DNA of 64,000 nt from Phyllobacterium brassicacearum (GCF_003010955.1 NZ_PGGO01000014.1:1-64000); one strand, 5' to 3'; positions 19,171 through 30,044 are shown, numbered from the stretch's first letter. Made by a program: numbers and translations. The notes: a model not told the origin generated them from the sequence alone.

Positions 19171-20871
19171 TTAGTTCTTTTCCTGCTTCTTCAGAGCGGC
19201 ACCGAGGATGTCGCCGAGCGAAGCGCCGGAGTCGGTAGAACCGTACTGCGCAACAGCTTCCTTCTCTTCGGCGATTTCCAGCGCCTTGATCGAGACCTGC
19301 AGCTTGCGGGTCTTCTTGTCGAAGGCGATGACGCGAGCGTCAATCTTCTGACCGACCGTGAAGCGTTCCGGACGCTGTTCGTCGCGGTCGCGGGACAGAT
19401 CAGCGCGGCGGATGAAGGTGTCGAGGTCGTGATCGACCAGACGCACTTCGAGGCCGCCATCGGTGATGGCCGTGACTTCAACGGTAACAACGGCGTTCTT
19501 GCGCAGTTCACCCGAAGTAGCGGCTTCACCGACCTTGTCGCCGGTCAGCTGCTTGATGCCGAGCGAAATGCGTTCCTTCTCGACGTCAACATCGAGAACC
19601 TGCGCCTTCACAACGTCACCCTTGTTGTACTCTTCGATGACCTGCTCGCCCGGACGGTTCCAGTCGAGGTCGGAGAGGTGAACCATGCCGTCTACATCGC
19701 CGTCGAGGCCAATGAACAGGCCGAACTCGGTCTTGTTCTTGACTTCGCCTTCGACGATCGTGCCGACAGGGAACTTGTCTGCGAAGGTCGTCCATGGGTT
19801 GTCGAGGGTCTGCTTGAGACCGAGGGAGATGCGGCGCTTGACCGGATCCACTTCGAGAACAACGACTTCAACTTCCTGCGTGGTCGAGAGCAGCTTACCG
19901 GGATGCACGTTCTTCTTTGTCCAGGACATTTCGGAAACGTGGATGAGGCCTTCGATGCCTGGCTCGATCTCGACGAATGCACCGTAGTCGGTGATGTTCG
20001 TGACCGTACCGGTGATCTTTTTGCCGATCGGGTACTTTGCACCGATACCATCCCAGGGATCGCTTTCGAGCTGCTTCATGCCGAGCGAAATACGATGGGT
20101 TTCCTGGTTGATACGGATGATCTGAACCTTGACCGTCTGACCAATGGACAGGATTTCCGACGGATGGTTGACGCGGCGCCATGCCATGTCGGTCACATGC
20201 AGAAGACCGTCGATGCCGCCGAGGTCAACGAACGCACCGTAATCGGTGATGTTCTTGACGACACCTTCAACGACCTGACCCTCTTCGAGGTTCTGAACGA
20301 TTTCGGAGCGCTGCTCAGCACGGCTCTCTTCAAGAACGGTGCGGCGCGAGACAACGATGTTGCCGCGGCGCTTGTCCATCTTGAGGATTTCGAAAGGCTG
20401 CGGGTTGTGCATCAGCGGGGTAACGTCGCGGATCGGGCGGATGTCGACCTGCGAGCGCGGCAGGAAGGCTACGGCGCCGTCGAGATCGACGGTGAAACCA
20501 CCCTTGACCTGATTGAAGATGACACCGTCGACGCGTTCGCCGCGGTTGAACTTCTCTTCCAGACGGACCCAGCTTTCTTCGCGGCGAGCTTTTTCACGCG
20601 ACAGAACTGCTTCGCCGAGAGCGTTTTCGATGCGCTCGACATAAACTTCAACGATATCGCCTGGCTTGAGCGAACCGTCCTTGGCTTTCGCGCCGAATTC
20701 CTTCAGCGGAACGCGGCCTTCAACCTTGAGGCCGGCGTCGATGATCGCCATGTCTTTTTCGATGGCGACGATACGGCCCTTGACCACATAACCTTCAGCA
20801 AGGTCATTGGTGGCAAAGGACTCTGCGAGAAGAGCTTCGAAATCTTCGCGCGTTGGATTGGCTTGAGACAT
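19171..20871 (-). CDS. rpsA: 30S ribosomal protein S1
   Basis: RNA-binding ribosomal protein that helps load mRNA on the small subunit. The 566-residue protein has six S1 (OB-fold) repeats, each with the typical pattern such as GVVKNITDYGAFVDLGGIDG and GTVTNITDYGAFVEIEPGIEG. The start is ATG 20871, which has the Shine-Dalgarno AGGAG five bases upstream; earlier in-frame codons are not conserved. It follows the cmk gene, the usual alphaproteobacterial order. Confidence 0.97.
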   Translation of the reverse strand: MSQANPTREDFEALLAESFATNDLAEGYVVKGRIVAIEKDMAIIDAGLKVEGRVPLKEFGAKAKDGSLKPGDIVEVYVERIENALGEAVLSREKARREESWVRLEEKFNRGERVDGVIFNQVKGGFTVDLDGAVAFLPRSQVDIRPIRDVTPLMHNPQPFEILKMDKRRGNIVVSRRTVLEESRAEQRSEIVQNLEEGQVVEGVVKNITDYGAFVDLGGIDGLLHVTDMAWRRVNHPSEILSIGQTVKVQIIRINQETHRISLGMKQLESDPWDGIGAKYPIGKKITGTVTNITDYGAFVEIEPGIEGLIHVSEMSWTKKNVHPGKLLSTTQEVEVVVLEVDPVKRRISLGLKQTLDNPWTTFADKFPVGTIVEGEVKNKTEFGLFIGLDGDVDGMVHLSDLDWNRPGEQVIEEYNKGDVVKAQVLDVDVEKERISLGIKQLTGDKVGEAATSGELRKNAVVTVEVTAITDGGLEVRLVDHDLDTFIRRADLSRDRDEQRPERFTVGQKIDARVIAFDKKTRKLQVSIKALEIAEEKEAVAQYGSTDSGASLGDILGAALKKQEKN

Positions 20872-21003
20872 AAATACTCCTGGAGTGTCCGGAAAACTCG
20901 TCGGACACAGCACCGGTGGTTGGTGTTTCGGTTCATCTGCATGCCAACCCGCCCTTTGAGGGCAATCCGGTGCCTGGGTTGACGGCAAATGTTTGCGGCT
21001 AGT

Positions 21004-21978
21004 CTAATGCGTGTTCTTCGCCAATGCCTGGTCAATCAGGGTTTTGGCATTAAGGAACGCGGTCTCTATATCCATTTCCGTCGTATCTAGCAAGTGCGCG
21101 TCGGCAGCTGGCTTGAGGGGCGAGTCCGTGCGGCCCATGTCGCGGGCGTCGCGGCGGGTGAGATCCTCGAGAATTTCCTCATAGTCAGCGCCGCCACCAT
21201 TGGATTTGATTTCTTCAAAGCGCCGCTTGGCCCGTGCTTCTGGCGATGCCGTTATATAGAGTTTCACCGGCGCGTCGGGGCAGACGACAGTACCGATATC
21301 GCGGCCGTCAAGCACGGCGCCCGGCGAGCGAGTAGCAAAGCCCTGTTGCGCGGCAACGAGCGCGCGGCGCACGGCGGGCATGACGGCGACCTTGGATGCC
21401 GCCTCGCCGATATCATGCGCGGAGAGCACCTCGCGGTCGAGTTTCGACAGATCGACGGTGCGTGCGGCCTTTTCAGCAAGAAACTCATCATCGAGTGGCA
21501 TGTTCTGGTCCATCAGTACCTTGGCCACCGCGCGGTAGGTCAGGCCCGTATCAAGATGATGATAGCCGTAGGCGTCGGCGATGCGACGGGCGAGCGTACC
21601 CTTGCCGGAGGCGGCGGGACCATCAATGGCAATGGTGAAATGGGTCTGCGGAACCGGACGATCCCTGTCCTCGCGGTCGAAGAACCACTGTCCGAGCGCG
21701 AAGAGCAGATAGGCGGCGGCAAGCACCAGCGTAATGATCGGTGTAATGCCGATAGTGACAAAGGCGAAGCCGCCGAGCGTTGTCAGCATCGATTCCAGCC
21801 AGCCTGGTAAGACCGTTGCCAGATTCTGCAGAAGGGCGTCGATGGCCAGAATCAGGATGAACTGGAACACGAAGAGCCAGAACAGGAGAGCAAACAAGCC
21901 AAAGGGAACGCGCAGACCGATGCGCTCGATCGCATAGGGAATGGCAACGATGGCGAATGACATCAGCAGGAAAAACAT
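21004..21978 (-). CDS. cmk: cytidylate kinase with an N-terminal membrane domain
   Basis: The C-terminal ~213 residues are a clear (d)CMP kinase: P-loop [46 protein letters not shown] and [15 protein letters not shown], matching the normal full family length. Unusually, the frame continues upstream for ~110 residues with three hydrophobic segments, and between those segments and the P-loop there is no ATG, GTG or TTG from which a soluble kinase could start. Possible starts are ATG 21978, directly abutting the stop of the preceding gene, or an internal ATG at about residue 64 leaving one membrane helix. So the kinase appears membrane-anchored. It lies between aroA and rpsA as expected for cmk. 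Confidence 0.88.
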   Translation of the reverse strand: MFFLLMSFAIVAIPYAIERIGLRVPFGLFALLFWLFVFQFILILAIDALLQNLATVLPGWLESMLTTLGGFAFVTIGITPIITLVLAAAYLLFALGQWFFDREDRDRPVPQTHFTIAIDGPAASGKGTLARRIADAYGYHHLDTGLTYRAVAKVLMDQNMPLDDEFLAEKAARTVDLSKLDREVLSAHDIGEAASKVAVMPAVRRALVAAQQGFATRSPGAVLDGRDIGTVVCPDAPVKLYITASPEARAKRRFEEIKSNGGGADYEEILEDLTRRDARDMGRTDSPLKPAADAHLLDTTEMDIETAFLNAKTLIDQALAKNTH

Positions 21979-22323
21979 CTAGCTCCGTGCCCTCTTGCCC
22001 ATGAAAAAGCCTATCCCGTATCCGGCAATCGATCCGAACGCCGGTGGCAGCAGCAGAAACTGATAGGGCATCCATTCGCTGCCTACGGTCCCCGCACTCA
22101 GTGCACCGGATTTTGCGCTGTCTGAGGCATTCCACGCATAGAGGAAGATCAGCAGCAAAGGAAGAAGGACCCGCGATATTGTGCTCAACACGCCCGGCCA
22201 GGGCCGAGGCTCCTTGCTCGCAACAGTTCCATTATAGGCGCTCCGCCCGGCCCAGACGATGAACGGCACGCTTGACATCGCATAAAGAAAATACACGGTG
22301 AGAACGGAAAGCAGTGCGTTCAT
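21979..22323 (-). CDS. small membrane protein of unknown function
   Basis: A 114-residue protein with three hydrophobic segments (VLTVYFLYAMSSVPFIVWAG near the N-terminus, VLLPLLLIFLYAW in the middle, and a C-terminal AGYGIGFFMGKRARS). The family is not recognised. Its TAG stop abuts the ATG of the membrane-kinase fusion gene with no space between, so the two are translationally coupled, and the membrane part of the fusion may partner this protein; that is inference. Confidence 0.7.
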   Translation of the reverse strand: MNALLSVLTVYFLYAMSSVPFIVWAGRSAYNGTVASKEPRPWPGVLSTISRVLLPLLLIFLYAWNASDSAKSGALSAGTVGSEWMPYQFLLLPPAFGSIAGYGIGFFMGKRARS

Positions 22324-22343
22324 GCCTGATATCTGGTTTCGCT

Positions 22344-23771
<1,428 letters not shown>

Positions 23772-23928
23772 TCATCTTGCAAATGCAAGCTTTTTCGCTT
23801 TGACAAATGCGCTGAATTGCGTTTATGGGACCTCAAATCCATTTTGATGAGCACTTGCATAAACGGCTGGTCGATGAGAGACCTGAGTGTGAGCCGAATG
23901 CAGGCGCAGCCAGAAGACGAGGCAAAAC

Positions 23929-24315
23929 GTGGCAAATCCAAAACTTGGCACCAAGCGAGTTGACCCGGAAACCGGGCAGAAATTCTACGATCTGAACCGC
24001 GATCCGATCGTATCGCCCTATACGGGCAAGAGCTATCCGCTCAGCTACTTCGATTCGACCGTTGCATCGGCTCGCGAGGAAGAAGAAGAGGTCGAGACGG
24101 AAGAGCTCGACGTTGCTCTCGAAAAGCCTGAATTCGTTTCGATCGAAGATGCGGACGCCGACAGCGACAGTGATGTGCCGGATATCGGCGACGATGATGT
24201 CGAGGTCGATGATGCGGATGATGACGATACCTTCCTCGCCACCGACGAAGAAGATGAAGATGATGACGTTACCGACATTCTCGGTGGCGGCATCGGCGAA
24301 GACGACGAGAATTGA
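23929..24315 (+). CDS. TIGR02300/FYDLN acid domain protein
   Basis: A 128-residue alphaproteobacterial protein of unknown function. The N-terminal ~50 residues (LGTKRVDPETGQKFYDLNRDP, SPYTGKSYP) are the conserved FYDLN part; the rest is extremely acidic with runs of Asp and Glu, hence the family name. It is divergently transcribed from aroA, a common arrangement in Hyphomicrobiales, and is followed by hairpins before tRNA-Ala. Confidence 0.93.
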   Translation: MANPKLGTKRVDPETGQKFYDLNRDPIVSPYTGKSYPLSYFDSTVASAREEEEEVETEELDVALEKPEFVSIEDADADSDSDVPDIGDDDVEVDDADDDDTFLATDEEDEDDDVTDILGGGIGEDDEN

Positions 24316-24356
24316 ACCTTGAACGCGCATGACTGCGCGGTCATGCCCTGAATAAT

Positions 24357-24386
24357 CCTGTTCGCTGAAAATAACCGGCGAACAGG
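24357..24386 (+). terminator. hairpin downstream of the FYDLN gene
   Basis: A nine-base-pair stem (CCTGTTCGC / GCGAACAGG) lies about 40 bases after the stop codon. No long T run follows, so termination is likely but not certain. A second smaller hairpin (GCAAGGT / ACCTTGC) follows at about 24427-24446. Confidence 0.5.
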
Positions 24387-24495
24387 ACTTGATCTTCGCG
24401 CAAGCGGGAGATAAGAACCCGCCCGGGCAAGGTTCCAGACCTTGCCGGACAGTTTGCCGGTTTATCCGGTCCAGGCCTTGGCGGCCTGTTGGAAT

Positions 24496-24575
<80 letters not shown>

Positions 24576-24845
24576 TCTCAGTACATTTCAATAGGTTGCA
24601 GCAGTGATGCTTCTACTGCCGCCGTCCATATTGGTTCTGGGCACCCGGGGGCATCACCGTCCGGAATCTGATGGACTTTGCGGCGATCCTATTTGTTGCC
24701 TTCAGTGTTCGAGTCATGTGAACAAAATGAGAACGTATTCCCATTTCGTCAAGGACGAAGATGCGGCCGTAGCCCGCTTGCGATGAATGGAAGATCAATT
24801 ATCATCAGCTTCCATGTAATCCTGCGAGCGCTCCCGCCTCACACA

Positions 24846-25442
24846 ATGTTGAATCCATCACACAGAAGGCCTGAACAGTTGCATACGTCCACAATCCACG
24901 AGTTCGGCTTGTCGCGGTTAAAGATAGCTTTGATTATTGTAGGGCTAGCAGCAGTGACATTCTCTAGCGGCAGAATTGTCTTTGGCTATAGCGAGCTCGT
25001 CTACCGACCCGAATGGGGATATTTCATTTCATCGGTCTGTATGCCGATTGGGGTATGCGGCATCGGTTTGATGCTGTGCACGTTAATAGCAGCACCCCAA
25101 ACCCTTGTGACGATCAATGCTCAAGGCATTAAGGATGTGCGGGTATCGCCGGATCTTATTCCGTGGACAAGAATCCAGAGCATCGAAACGCGAAAGATGG
25201 ACCGTGTGTGGCAAATACTGCTTCGTGTCAACAATGCCAGCCAGCTAGCATTCTCTCCAACTTACAAGGGTTTTCGCGGCGACTTTGATCCAGCATCCGA
25301 CACTAGGACGATTAACATTTCACCCGCGATGTTGAACGTAGATCGCCTAGTTCTGGAAGACATTCTGAGGGTGTATCAGCGCGCGCTTGGTCTAGGCCAA
25401 TCCAAAATGGTTGTGCGAGAACGGAATGAATACGGAGCATAG
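24846..25442 (+). CDS. hypothetical membrane protein, possibly PH-like (STM3941-type)
   Basis: A protein of about 198 residues starting at ATG 24846 (the open frame is longer, but the earlier part lacks coding character). Two hydrophobic segments (IALIIVGLAAVTFSSGRIVF and a second near residue 70) are followed by a soluble part with VTINAQGIKDVRVSPDLIPWTRIQSIE, which resembles the membrane-plus-PH-like layout of STM3941-type proteins. That likeness is weak. First island gene after tRNA-Ala, followed by two more membrane protein genes on the same strand. Confidence 0.6.
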   Translation: MLNPSHRRPEQLHTSTIHEFGLSRLKIALIIVGLAAVTFSSGRIVFGYSELVYRPEWGYFISSVCMPIGVCGIGLMLCTLIAAPQTLVTINAQGIKDVRVSPDLIPWTRIQSIETRKMDRVWQILLRVNNASQLAFSPTYKGFRGDFDPASDTRTINISPAMLNVDRLVLEDILRVYQRALGLGQSKMVVRERNEYGA

Positions 25443-25836
25443 GGCACGCTACGTGTCGATCCTGACTAAGTCGTACGTGACAGGCGTTGTCGCGGCGAAT
25501 GTGGCATTCAGTCCGATATACGGCTGGTACGCCGTCTTCGCAATTTTGGGGTCGTTCGTCTTTTCGCTCCCTGTTTTTGCCGTTCTCCTTCTACTGTACG
25601 CACTGAATTTCGAACTGGTGAACAGAAGGTGCGTCCTCTTTTCGTTCATTGCGTCGGCTGTGGCGCTCACCATTCATTGCGTTGTGTTTATAGGAGTCGA
25701 CGGAATGCGGGGAGCCCTTAGGTTCGAAGAACCTCACGTCTACCATTTGGGGTTGCCGTTGTTAATTGTCTTCCTTTCGTCCGTCCTTTTCGTCACGCTC
25801 GCTAGCGCTGAGCAAACGCAAGCGGCATCCGACTGA
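25426..25836 (+). CDS. hypothetical membrane protein
   Basis: A 136-residue protein starting at ATG 25426, which overlaps the end of the preceding gene by 17 bases, suggesting coupling; a TTG five codons earlier is also possible. It has three or four hydrophobic segments and an otherwise polar N-terminus. No family is recognised. Confidence 0.6.
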   Translation: MNTEHRARYVSILTKSYVTGVVAANVAFSPIYGWYAVFAILGSFVFSLPVFAVLLLLYALNFELVNRRCVLFSFIASAVALTIHCVVFIGVDGMRGALRFEEPHVYHLGLPLLIVFLSSVLFVTLASAEQTQAASD

Positions 25837-25952
25837 TGAGTGAAGCGCGGGCGTCAGATGGCAATATGGAGAAGGCGCTAGACGGAGTGCCTTCGGCTTC
25901 GAGCGGCGCATGGGCCATGGAGACCAGCGACAAATGTTAGAAGGAACAGATA

Positions 25953-26573
25953 GTGTCCGGCGAACCTCGATCCAGCCCGCCACCTGAACGAATATCGGTA
26001 GGCCAGCGACTAAGACATCGCATCAACGTTACCATGATTCTTGGCCCGCTGCTGTTGTGGGTATTGAACATACCCGTAATGTGCTGGCTGTCTAATAAAG
26101 TCGACCTCACTCCGGCTCTGAACTGGGGCTACATCAGTTTTTGGCCGATCAATGCACGGTACATAATTACGTTGCGCGCTTTCAACGTGCCGGAGAATGA
26201 AATTGCATATGTTGCCCTCACCATGGCTAATACCGCGACAATCGGCTATTTCATGATGCTTTGGTTGGTCGGAATAACCGGGTTCTCCGCTGTAAGGGAT
26301 AGGTTTGGTCGACCTTTATCTGACACGTTGCCAGAAAACCGTTGGAAGCTCGCGCTAGGTGCAGCGTTCTTCCTCATTGCACCCCTCTGCTTGAATTTTA
26401 GCGATGGTACAGGGTGGCATGCCTTTTCCGTGCGTAATCCGATTACCGTAGGGCTTGCAAAACTGGACTTGGGTGTGTGTTTTGCATTCGGGATAGCGAG
26501 TTTCGCGCTTTGCCTCCTAGTCGACGAAACGATCTACAGGATCAAGGGGCGCGTTAAGGAAACTTTGCATTAA
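25953..26573 (+). CDS. hypothetical membrane protein
   Basis: A 206-residue protein starting at GTG 25953, preceded by AAGGAACA as a ribosome site. It has a short basic N-terminus and about four membrane segments (ILGPLLLWVLNIPVMCWL, TATIGYFMMLWLVGITGF, ALGAAFFLIAPLCLNF, LGVCFAFGIASFALCLL). I do not recognise it. Third of a plus-strand set of membrane proteins at the left end of the island. Confidence 0.62.
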   Translation: MSGEPRSSPPPERISVGQRLRHRINVTMILGPLLLWVLNIPVMCWLSNKVDLTPALNWGYISFWPINARYIITLRAFNVPENEIAYVALTMANTATIGYFMMLWLVGITGFSAVRDRFGRPLSDTLPENRWKLALGAAFFLIAPLCLNFSDGTGWHAFSVRNPITVGLAKLDLGVCFAFGIASFALCLLVDETIYRIKGRVKETLH

Positions 26574-26710
26574 AACAGCCTCAAGAATGGTATTGCAGCG
26601 AGCATAAAATGGACGGAGAGAGCTAGAGAAAGCTAACTTGTCAGAGCCTTCTGTCCTCGGGCCGGGTAACTCAAACGTAGGGGTGAGAGGATCTGAGCGA
26701 TGTCCTGAGC

Positions 26711-27469
26711 CTAATTTTGGGAAAGGCAGACAGTTAGTTCCTCGCATTGCATAATAGCAAAATTCCGGTCCCCGACAGCTTTCATGAAGCTGTTGGTGCA
26801 TTTTTCTCCATGAAGCTCAATTACAATATTCTTTACCCTCTTGATCCATCCAATATCTTGGGCTGCGAATACTTTTTCTTCTGCTCCTTCGATGTCCACT
26901 TTAAGGATATCTACAAAATCTAATCCGTGCATCGCCATGATCTGATCAATCGTCATCGCTTTCACCGAGCCTACGCCATTGGTGACTTCGACCTTCCGTG
27001 CCCACTCGTTTCCTAGTCCGGTAGTGTTTGCGCTAAAATCAAGCGTTCCCTGTTCTGACCAAAGCGCTGCCTGATGCAACGCTACCCGCGATCCGTAAGG
27101 AGCCAGATTTCGCGCCAGCGCTTTGCAATTGTCCGGATCCGGCTCGATCGCCACGACCGAAGCTTCAGGAAAGCGCGTCAGTAGATAGGCGGACGAGTAG
27201 CCGACATTTGCGCCCGCGTCTATAATCGTACGAACATCACGCAATTGATCGAGGCATCGGTATTCCAAATCTACGAAGATTTGATCGAATACACGGATAT
27301 CGCTTGTCCCTCCACGTACATAAAGAGGAGTGGCGCAACGTTTGCTCACCAAGCGGGAGGTTCTACCTGCAGCCGCCCGTCGGGCTAAGCTACGACCGAC
27401 GAAGCCCCTTACACCAAGGTTTTTTATAATCTTTCGATAGGCAGCCAACCTTTTTGCAATAATCTCCAC
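26711..27469 (-). CDS. FkbM family methyltransferase
   Basis: A 252-residue SAM-dependent O-methyltransferase. The SAM-binding motif IIDAGANVGYSSAYLL at about residue 82, EPDPDNCKALARNLAPYG, and ILKVDIEGAEEKVF fit the FkbM family, whose members methylate sugars or polyketides. The neighbouring glycosyltransferase on the same strand suggests a role in decorating a surface glycan; this is inference. The C-terminal end is close to the usual family length. Confidence 0.88.
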   Translation of the reverse strand: MEIIAKRLAAYRKIIKNLGVRGFVGRSLARRAAAGRTSRLVSKRCATPLYVRGGTSDIRVFDQIFVDLEYRCLDQLRDVRTIIDAGANVGYSSAYLLTRFPEASVVAIEPDPDNCKALARNLAPYGSRVALHQAALWSEQGTLDFSANTTGLGNEWARKVEVTNGVGSVKAMTIDQIMAMHGLDFVDILKVDIEGAEEKVFAAQDIGWIKRVKNIVIELHGEKCTNSFMKAVGDRNFAIMQCEELTVCLSQN

Positions 27470-27563
27470 TTAATATCTCCACTAAATACTGTCGTGTACG
27501 CGTAGCTTTCCTTGTTTTTGTATAATGCCGAAACCCGCGCCCTTCTGATACCGTTTTGTGGCT

Positions 27564-27872
27564 ATGGAAAACTACAAACCGTTCAAAATCGTCTCAGTGC
27601 TGCGCAACGGCAAGGCCATAGGCATTACCTCGGCCTATGATGCTGCGAGGTTCATACTGGAACAATGGCCCGACGACGCAGCGGGACCGAAACTCTACAT
27701 CTGCAAGGCAATCCTATTTAAGTGTCTGGCGGGGGAATGCTCGGCTGCCGTAGCGCGGGTGGCATTCGTCGAGGCGGCACGAGAAGCTGGGATCTTCATC
27801 GAGACGACACCACGACCGGTACCGACCGGCCAGCTGGAGCGCTGGCACAAGACAAAGCAGAGACGGCAATAG
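27564..27872 (+). CDS. DUF982 domain-containing protein
   Basis: A 102-residue protein of the DUF982 family, common and often present in many copies in rhizobia. Recognisable are the opening FKIVSVLRNGKAIGITSAYDAA and the central FILEQWP and CKAILFKCLAG segments. ATG 27564 is preferred over a GTG two codons upstream. Function is unknown. It stands as a single plus-strand gene between the FkbM methyltransferase and the glycosyltransferase. Confidence 0.82.
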   Translation: MENYKPFKIVSVLRNGKAIGITSAYDAARFILEQWPDDAAGPKLYICKAILFKCLAGECSAAVARVAFVEAAREAGIFIETTPRPVPTGQLERWHKTKQRRQ

Positions 27873-27928
27873 CTATCGTAGCCAATGCGGTTTGATACTT
27901 GACGGAACAGGAACACGTTTCAGCTTGC

Positions 27929-29002
27929 CTATTGCTTCTTTGGCTCCGTGCGAACGGAAGAGGTACGACCTGCCCCAGTAGCTGCATTTGGTTTTAATCT
28001 GAAATCCAGGTTTCCCTTGACGGCCAGGAGAACAGCATTTGCGAGCAAGTACGGGCTTAGCGCGAAGCCACGAAAATCCATCTTGAGAAAGTTGATCATC
28101 GCTTTGGCGTTTTCAACGGGATGGCGATAGGCATTTCGTACGATCAGATACGAAATGCCCATGCGTTTGAGACGAATATGCTGCGAAACAATCCCGCGCT
28201 CCCTTTGGGCTAAATGAAAACAGCTTCGCACCTTCTTCCAGAAAAAGAGATCACCAAGCAAGCGGTGCACTGCCTTTGGAGATTTCCAGGAATAAGCGTC
28301 CCGGTAGATCGAGATACCTCTGCCCCGTCGCCCGTTAACATTCAATGAGAAGGTCACCGAGTTCGAATTGCGCGCAATTGAAAGCCACGCAAAATAGTCT
28401 TCGCCTGAAACTCGCAGATCCGTATTGAATCTCAGATTGTTGAATTGAGATCGCCTACAGACCACTGTCGAGGTGTGCGAAATATATTCGCCTATGAAGG
28501 TTTCAAACGCCTTCCCAGGCTTAAACTTGAACGCTCTCCCACCAGCGTCAATCCCTTCCCAGTCCTCTCTGGATGTTTCTTGATTGAAATACACGCTTCG
28601 CTCGAAAGTCGTCTCCGCAGCGTCCTCATAGTTGTCGCAGAAATAAAACTGGCCGTCTTCGCCCAAGGTCGCTAACGCATCGTCCAAATGTGAAGGAAAC
28701 CACACGTCGTCGGAATCAAGAAATGCAACGAACTTCGTCTGAAGGGGTATCGTATCAAGTGCTGTATTTCGGGCCGCGCTTTGTCCCGCGTTTGTCTGAC
28801 TAAATATCTTGATAGTTATATGGTTGGGCAACTCAAGGTCAGCGAGTTCATCTGCAGGTTTTACCGGGGAACCATCGTCCACTATATAAATGGCAATAGT
28901 GGCGCGTGCGGTTAGTTTTTGTTCCATGATCGATTGCACGGACGCTCGCAGTAACCCGCCCTCAGTCTGGAAAAACGGGATAATCACGGCAATATTTTTC
29001 AT
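27929..29002 (-). CDS. glycosyltransferase family 2
   Basis: A 357-residue GT-A fold enzyme. The N-terminus VIIPFFQTEGGLLRASVQSIM, VDDGSP, the acceptor/donor region NAGQSAARNTAL and the metal-binding DSDD in FVAFLDSDDVWF are typical of family 2 transferases using nucleotide sugars at the inner face of the membrane. Near the C-terminus no clear membrane anchor is seen. With the FkbM methyltransferase and acyltransferase remnant it looks like part of a surface polysaccharide locus. Confidence 0.9.
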   Translation of the reverse strand: MKNIAVIIPFFQTEGGLLRASVQSIMEQKLTARATIAIYIVDDGSPVKPADELADLELPNHITIKIFSQTNAGQSAARNTALDTIPLQTKFVAFLDSDDVWFPSHLDDALATLGEDGQFYFCDNYEDAAETTFERSVYFNQETSREDWEGIDAGGRAFKFKPGKAFETFIGEYISHTSTVVCRRSQFNNLRFNTDLRVSGEDYFAWLSIARNSNSVTFSLNVNGRRGRGISIYRDAYSWKSPKAVHRLLGDLFFWKKVRSCFHLAQRERGIVSQHIRLKRMGISYLIVRNAYRHPVENAKAMINFLKMDFRGFALSPYLLANAVLLAVKGNLDFRLKPNAATGAGRTSSVRTEPKKQ

Positions 29003-29051
29003 AGGTGTCCTGAATTGAATTGTTTAGACGGACCTTCAATAGTACCTACGG

Positions 29052-29396
29052 CTATATCCGGTTCATCGGGTGCGATGGCCGGAGAACCTTGCGAACAGCC
29101 GACTTTCTCGCGAGCACGCCAGCAAGCGAAGCTGACAAGTAGACTGTTACAGGTCTTTCGACGAACCTGTAGGCGGCTACGCCAAAACCGATAGCTACGA
29201 TTGTAGTGGGCAGGTAAAGTGGAAGCGTCATTTGCATACCTGACCTTGCCACGACAAGCGCCACCAGGTTGGCGGGTATATAGTGCGCAAGCCGAAGTCG
29301 TCGACTTGAATGGAACTTATCTGGGTTGTCTGGCGGATCGGCGGCCAGAATAGCCACTCGGAATTGCACCGAGTCCTTGTGACTGATTGGAAACAA
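29052..29396 (-). pseudogene. C-terminal remnant of an acyltransferase-3-type O-acetylase
   Basis: An open frame of 114 codons whose second half (LYLPTTIVAIGFGVAAYRFVERPV) matches the end of membrane O-acyltransferases (OafA/ExoZ type), which normally span about 350 residues and ten helices. The first half has no resemblance to that family, and everything before the last helix is missing. It sits directly upstream of the glycosyltransferase on the same strand, consistent with a decaying glycan locus. Confidence 0.6.
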
Positions 29397-29730
29397 TCGT
29401 CGTTTCGAGCCAATTATGAACAGATCATAAACCTTTATTCAATTAGCAACGTTGGGTTTTTCAGTAAGTAATTTTGCTTAATGGGGCCACGACAAGAACA
29501 TCGCCAAACTATACGGTACCTTAGACGAACAGTGAGCATTCGCCTGCTACGTCTCGCCGACGATCCCTCGACTACCAAAGGCGTCTACAGCGCGCGAAGC
29601 CTCTAGGCCCCCACCGTTCACGGCACGCGGAATCCGCCACTGACTATAGTTCGTAACCGGGGCCCCGACAGATGAGCCTAGGTAGCACGCAAAATTACGC
29701 CTCTCTCCCCGTATATTCGACCGTCGCCTG
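29397..29730. other. non-coding gap
   Basis: About 330 bases between the acyltransferase remnant and the prophage-derived small genes. An ATG-initiated frame on the minus strand at 29547-29747 overlaps the end of the 58-residue gene and has no family support, so I do not call it. Confidence 0.4.
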
Positions 29731-29907
29731 TTACTGACAATCGACATACAGGATCAAACCCGGACCAATTGGCTCCACGATCGTTAGGCGCGTCAGATCC
29801 AGATAAGTCACTGGCAGCGGCAGGCGCTCGTCATAATAGTCATCGTCAGATGCCAGCGCGGGTGTGGTCACCATGCCGACGATAAGCATCAGAACCAACG
29901 CTTTCAT
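29731..29907 (-). CDS. small secreted protein, 58 residues
   Basis: A short gene with a clear signal peptide (MKALVLMLIVGMVTTPALA, cleavage after ALA) followed by DDDYYDERLPLPVTYLDL and a C-terminal Cys. Its ATG overlaps the stop of the preceding 46-residue gene as ATGA, giving strong support for translation. It is the last gene of a four-gene run headed by phage internal virion proteins. Function is unknown; the signal peptide is unusual for a structural phage protein. Confidence 0.7.
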   Translation of the reverse strand: MKALVLMLIVGMVTTPALASDDDYYDERLPLPVTYLDLTRLTIVEPIGPGLILYVDCQ

Positions 29908-30044
29908 TTCGGGATACCTCTCCAGTTTCGCTCAATTGGTTTCTTCGGTTGCGGCGGCCAGGTGAATAACCACGTGATGATCGAGATGGACCAACTGAAA
30001 AGAAAGCCCATCCCGATGTATCCGATGAAGGTTGCGAATGTCAT
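29904..30044 (-). CDS. small membrane protein, 46 residues
   Basis: Encodes a single hydrophobic helix (FIGYIGMGFLFSWSISIITWLF) and a basic, Pro-rich tail. The Shine-Dalgarno AGGAG lies about ten bases upstream of ATG 30044, and the gene ends in an ATGA overlap with the following secreted protein gene. It starts 11 bases after the phage internal protein gene stops. A holin or spanin-like role in phage lysis is imaginable but not supported by any motif. Confidence 0.65.
   Translation of the reverse strand: MTFATFIGYIGMGFLFSWSISIITWLFTWPPQPKKPIERNWRGIPK

Noticed and set aside
19429-20982. A 517-codon open frame antisense to rpsA
   Set aside because: It mirrors the codon bias of rpsA on the other strand, has no ribosome site and no recognisable family; rpsA is certain.
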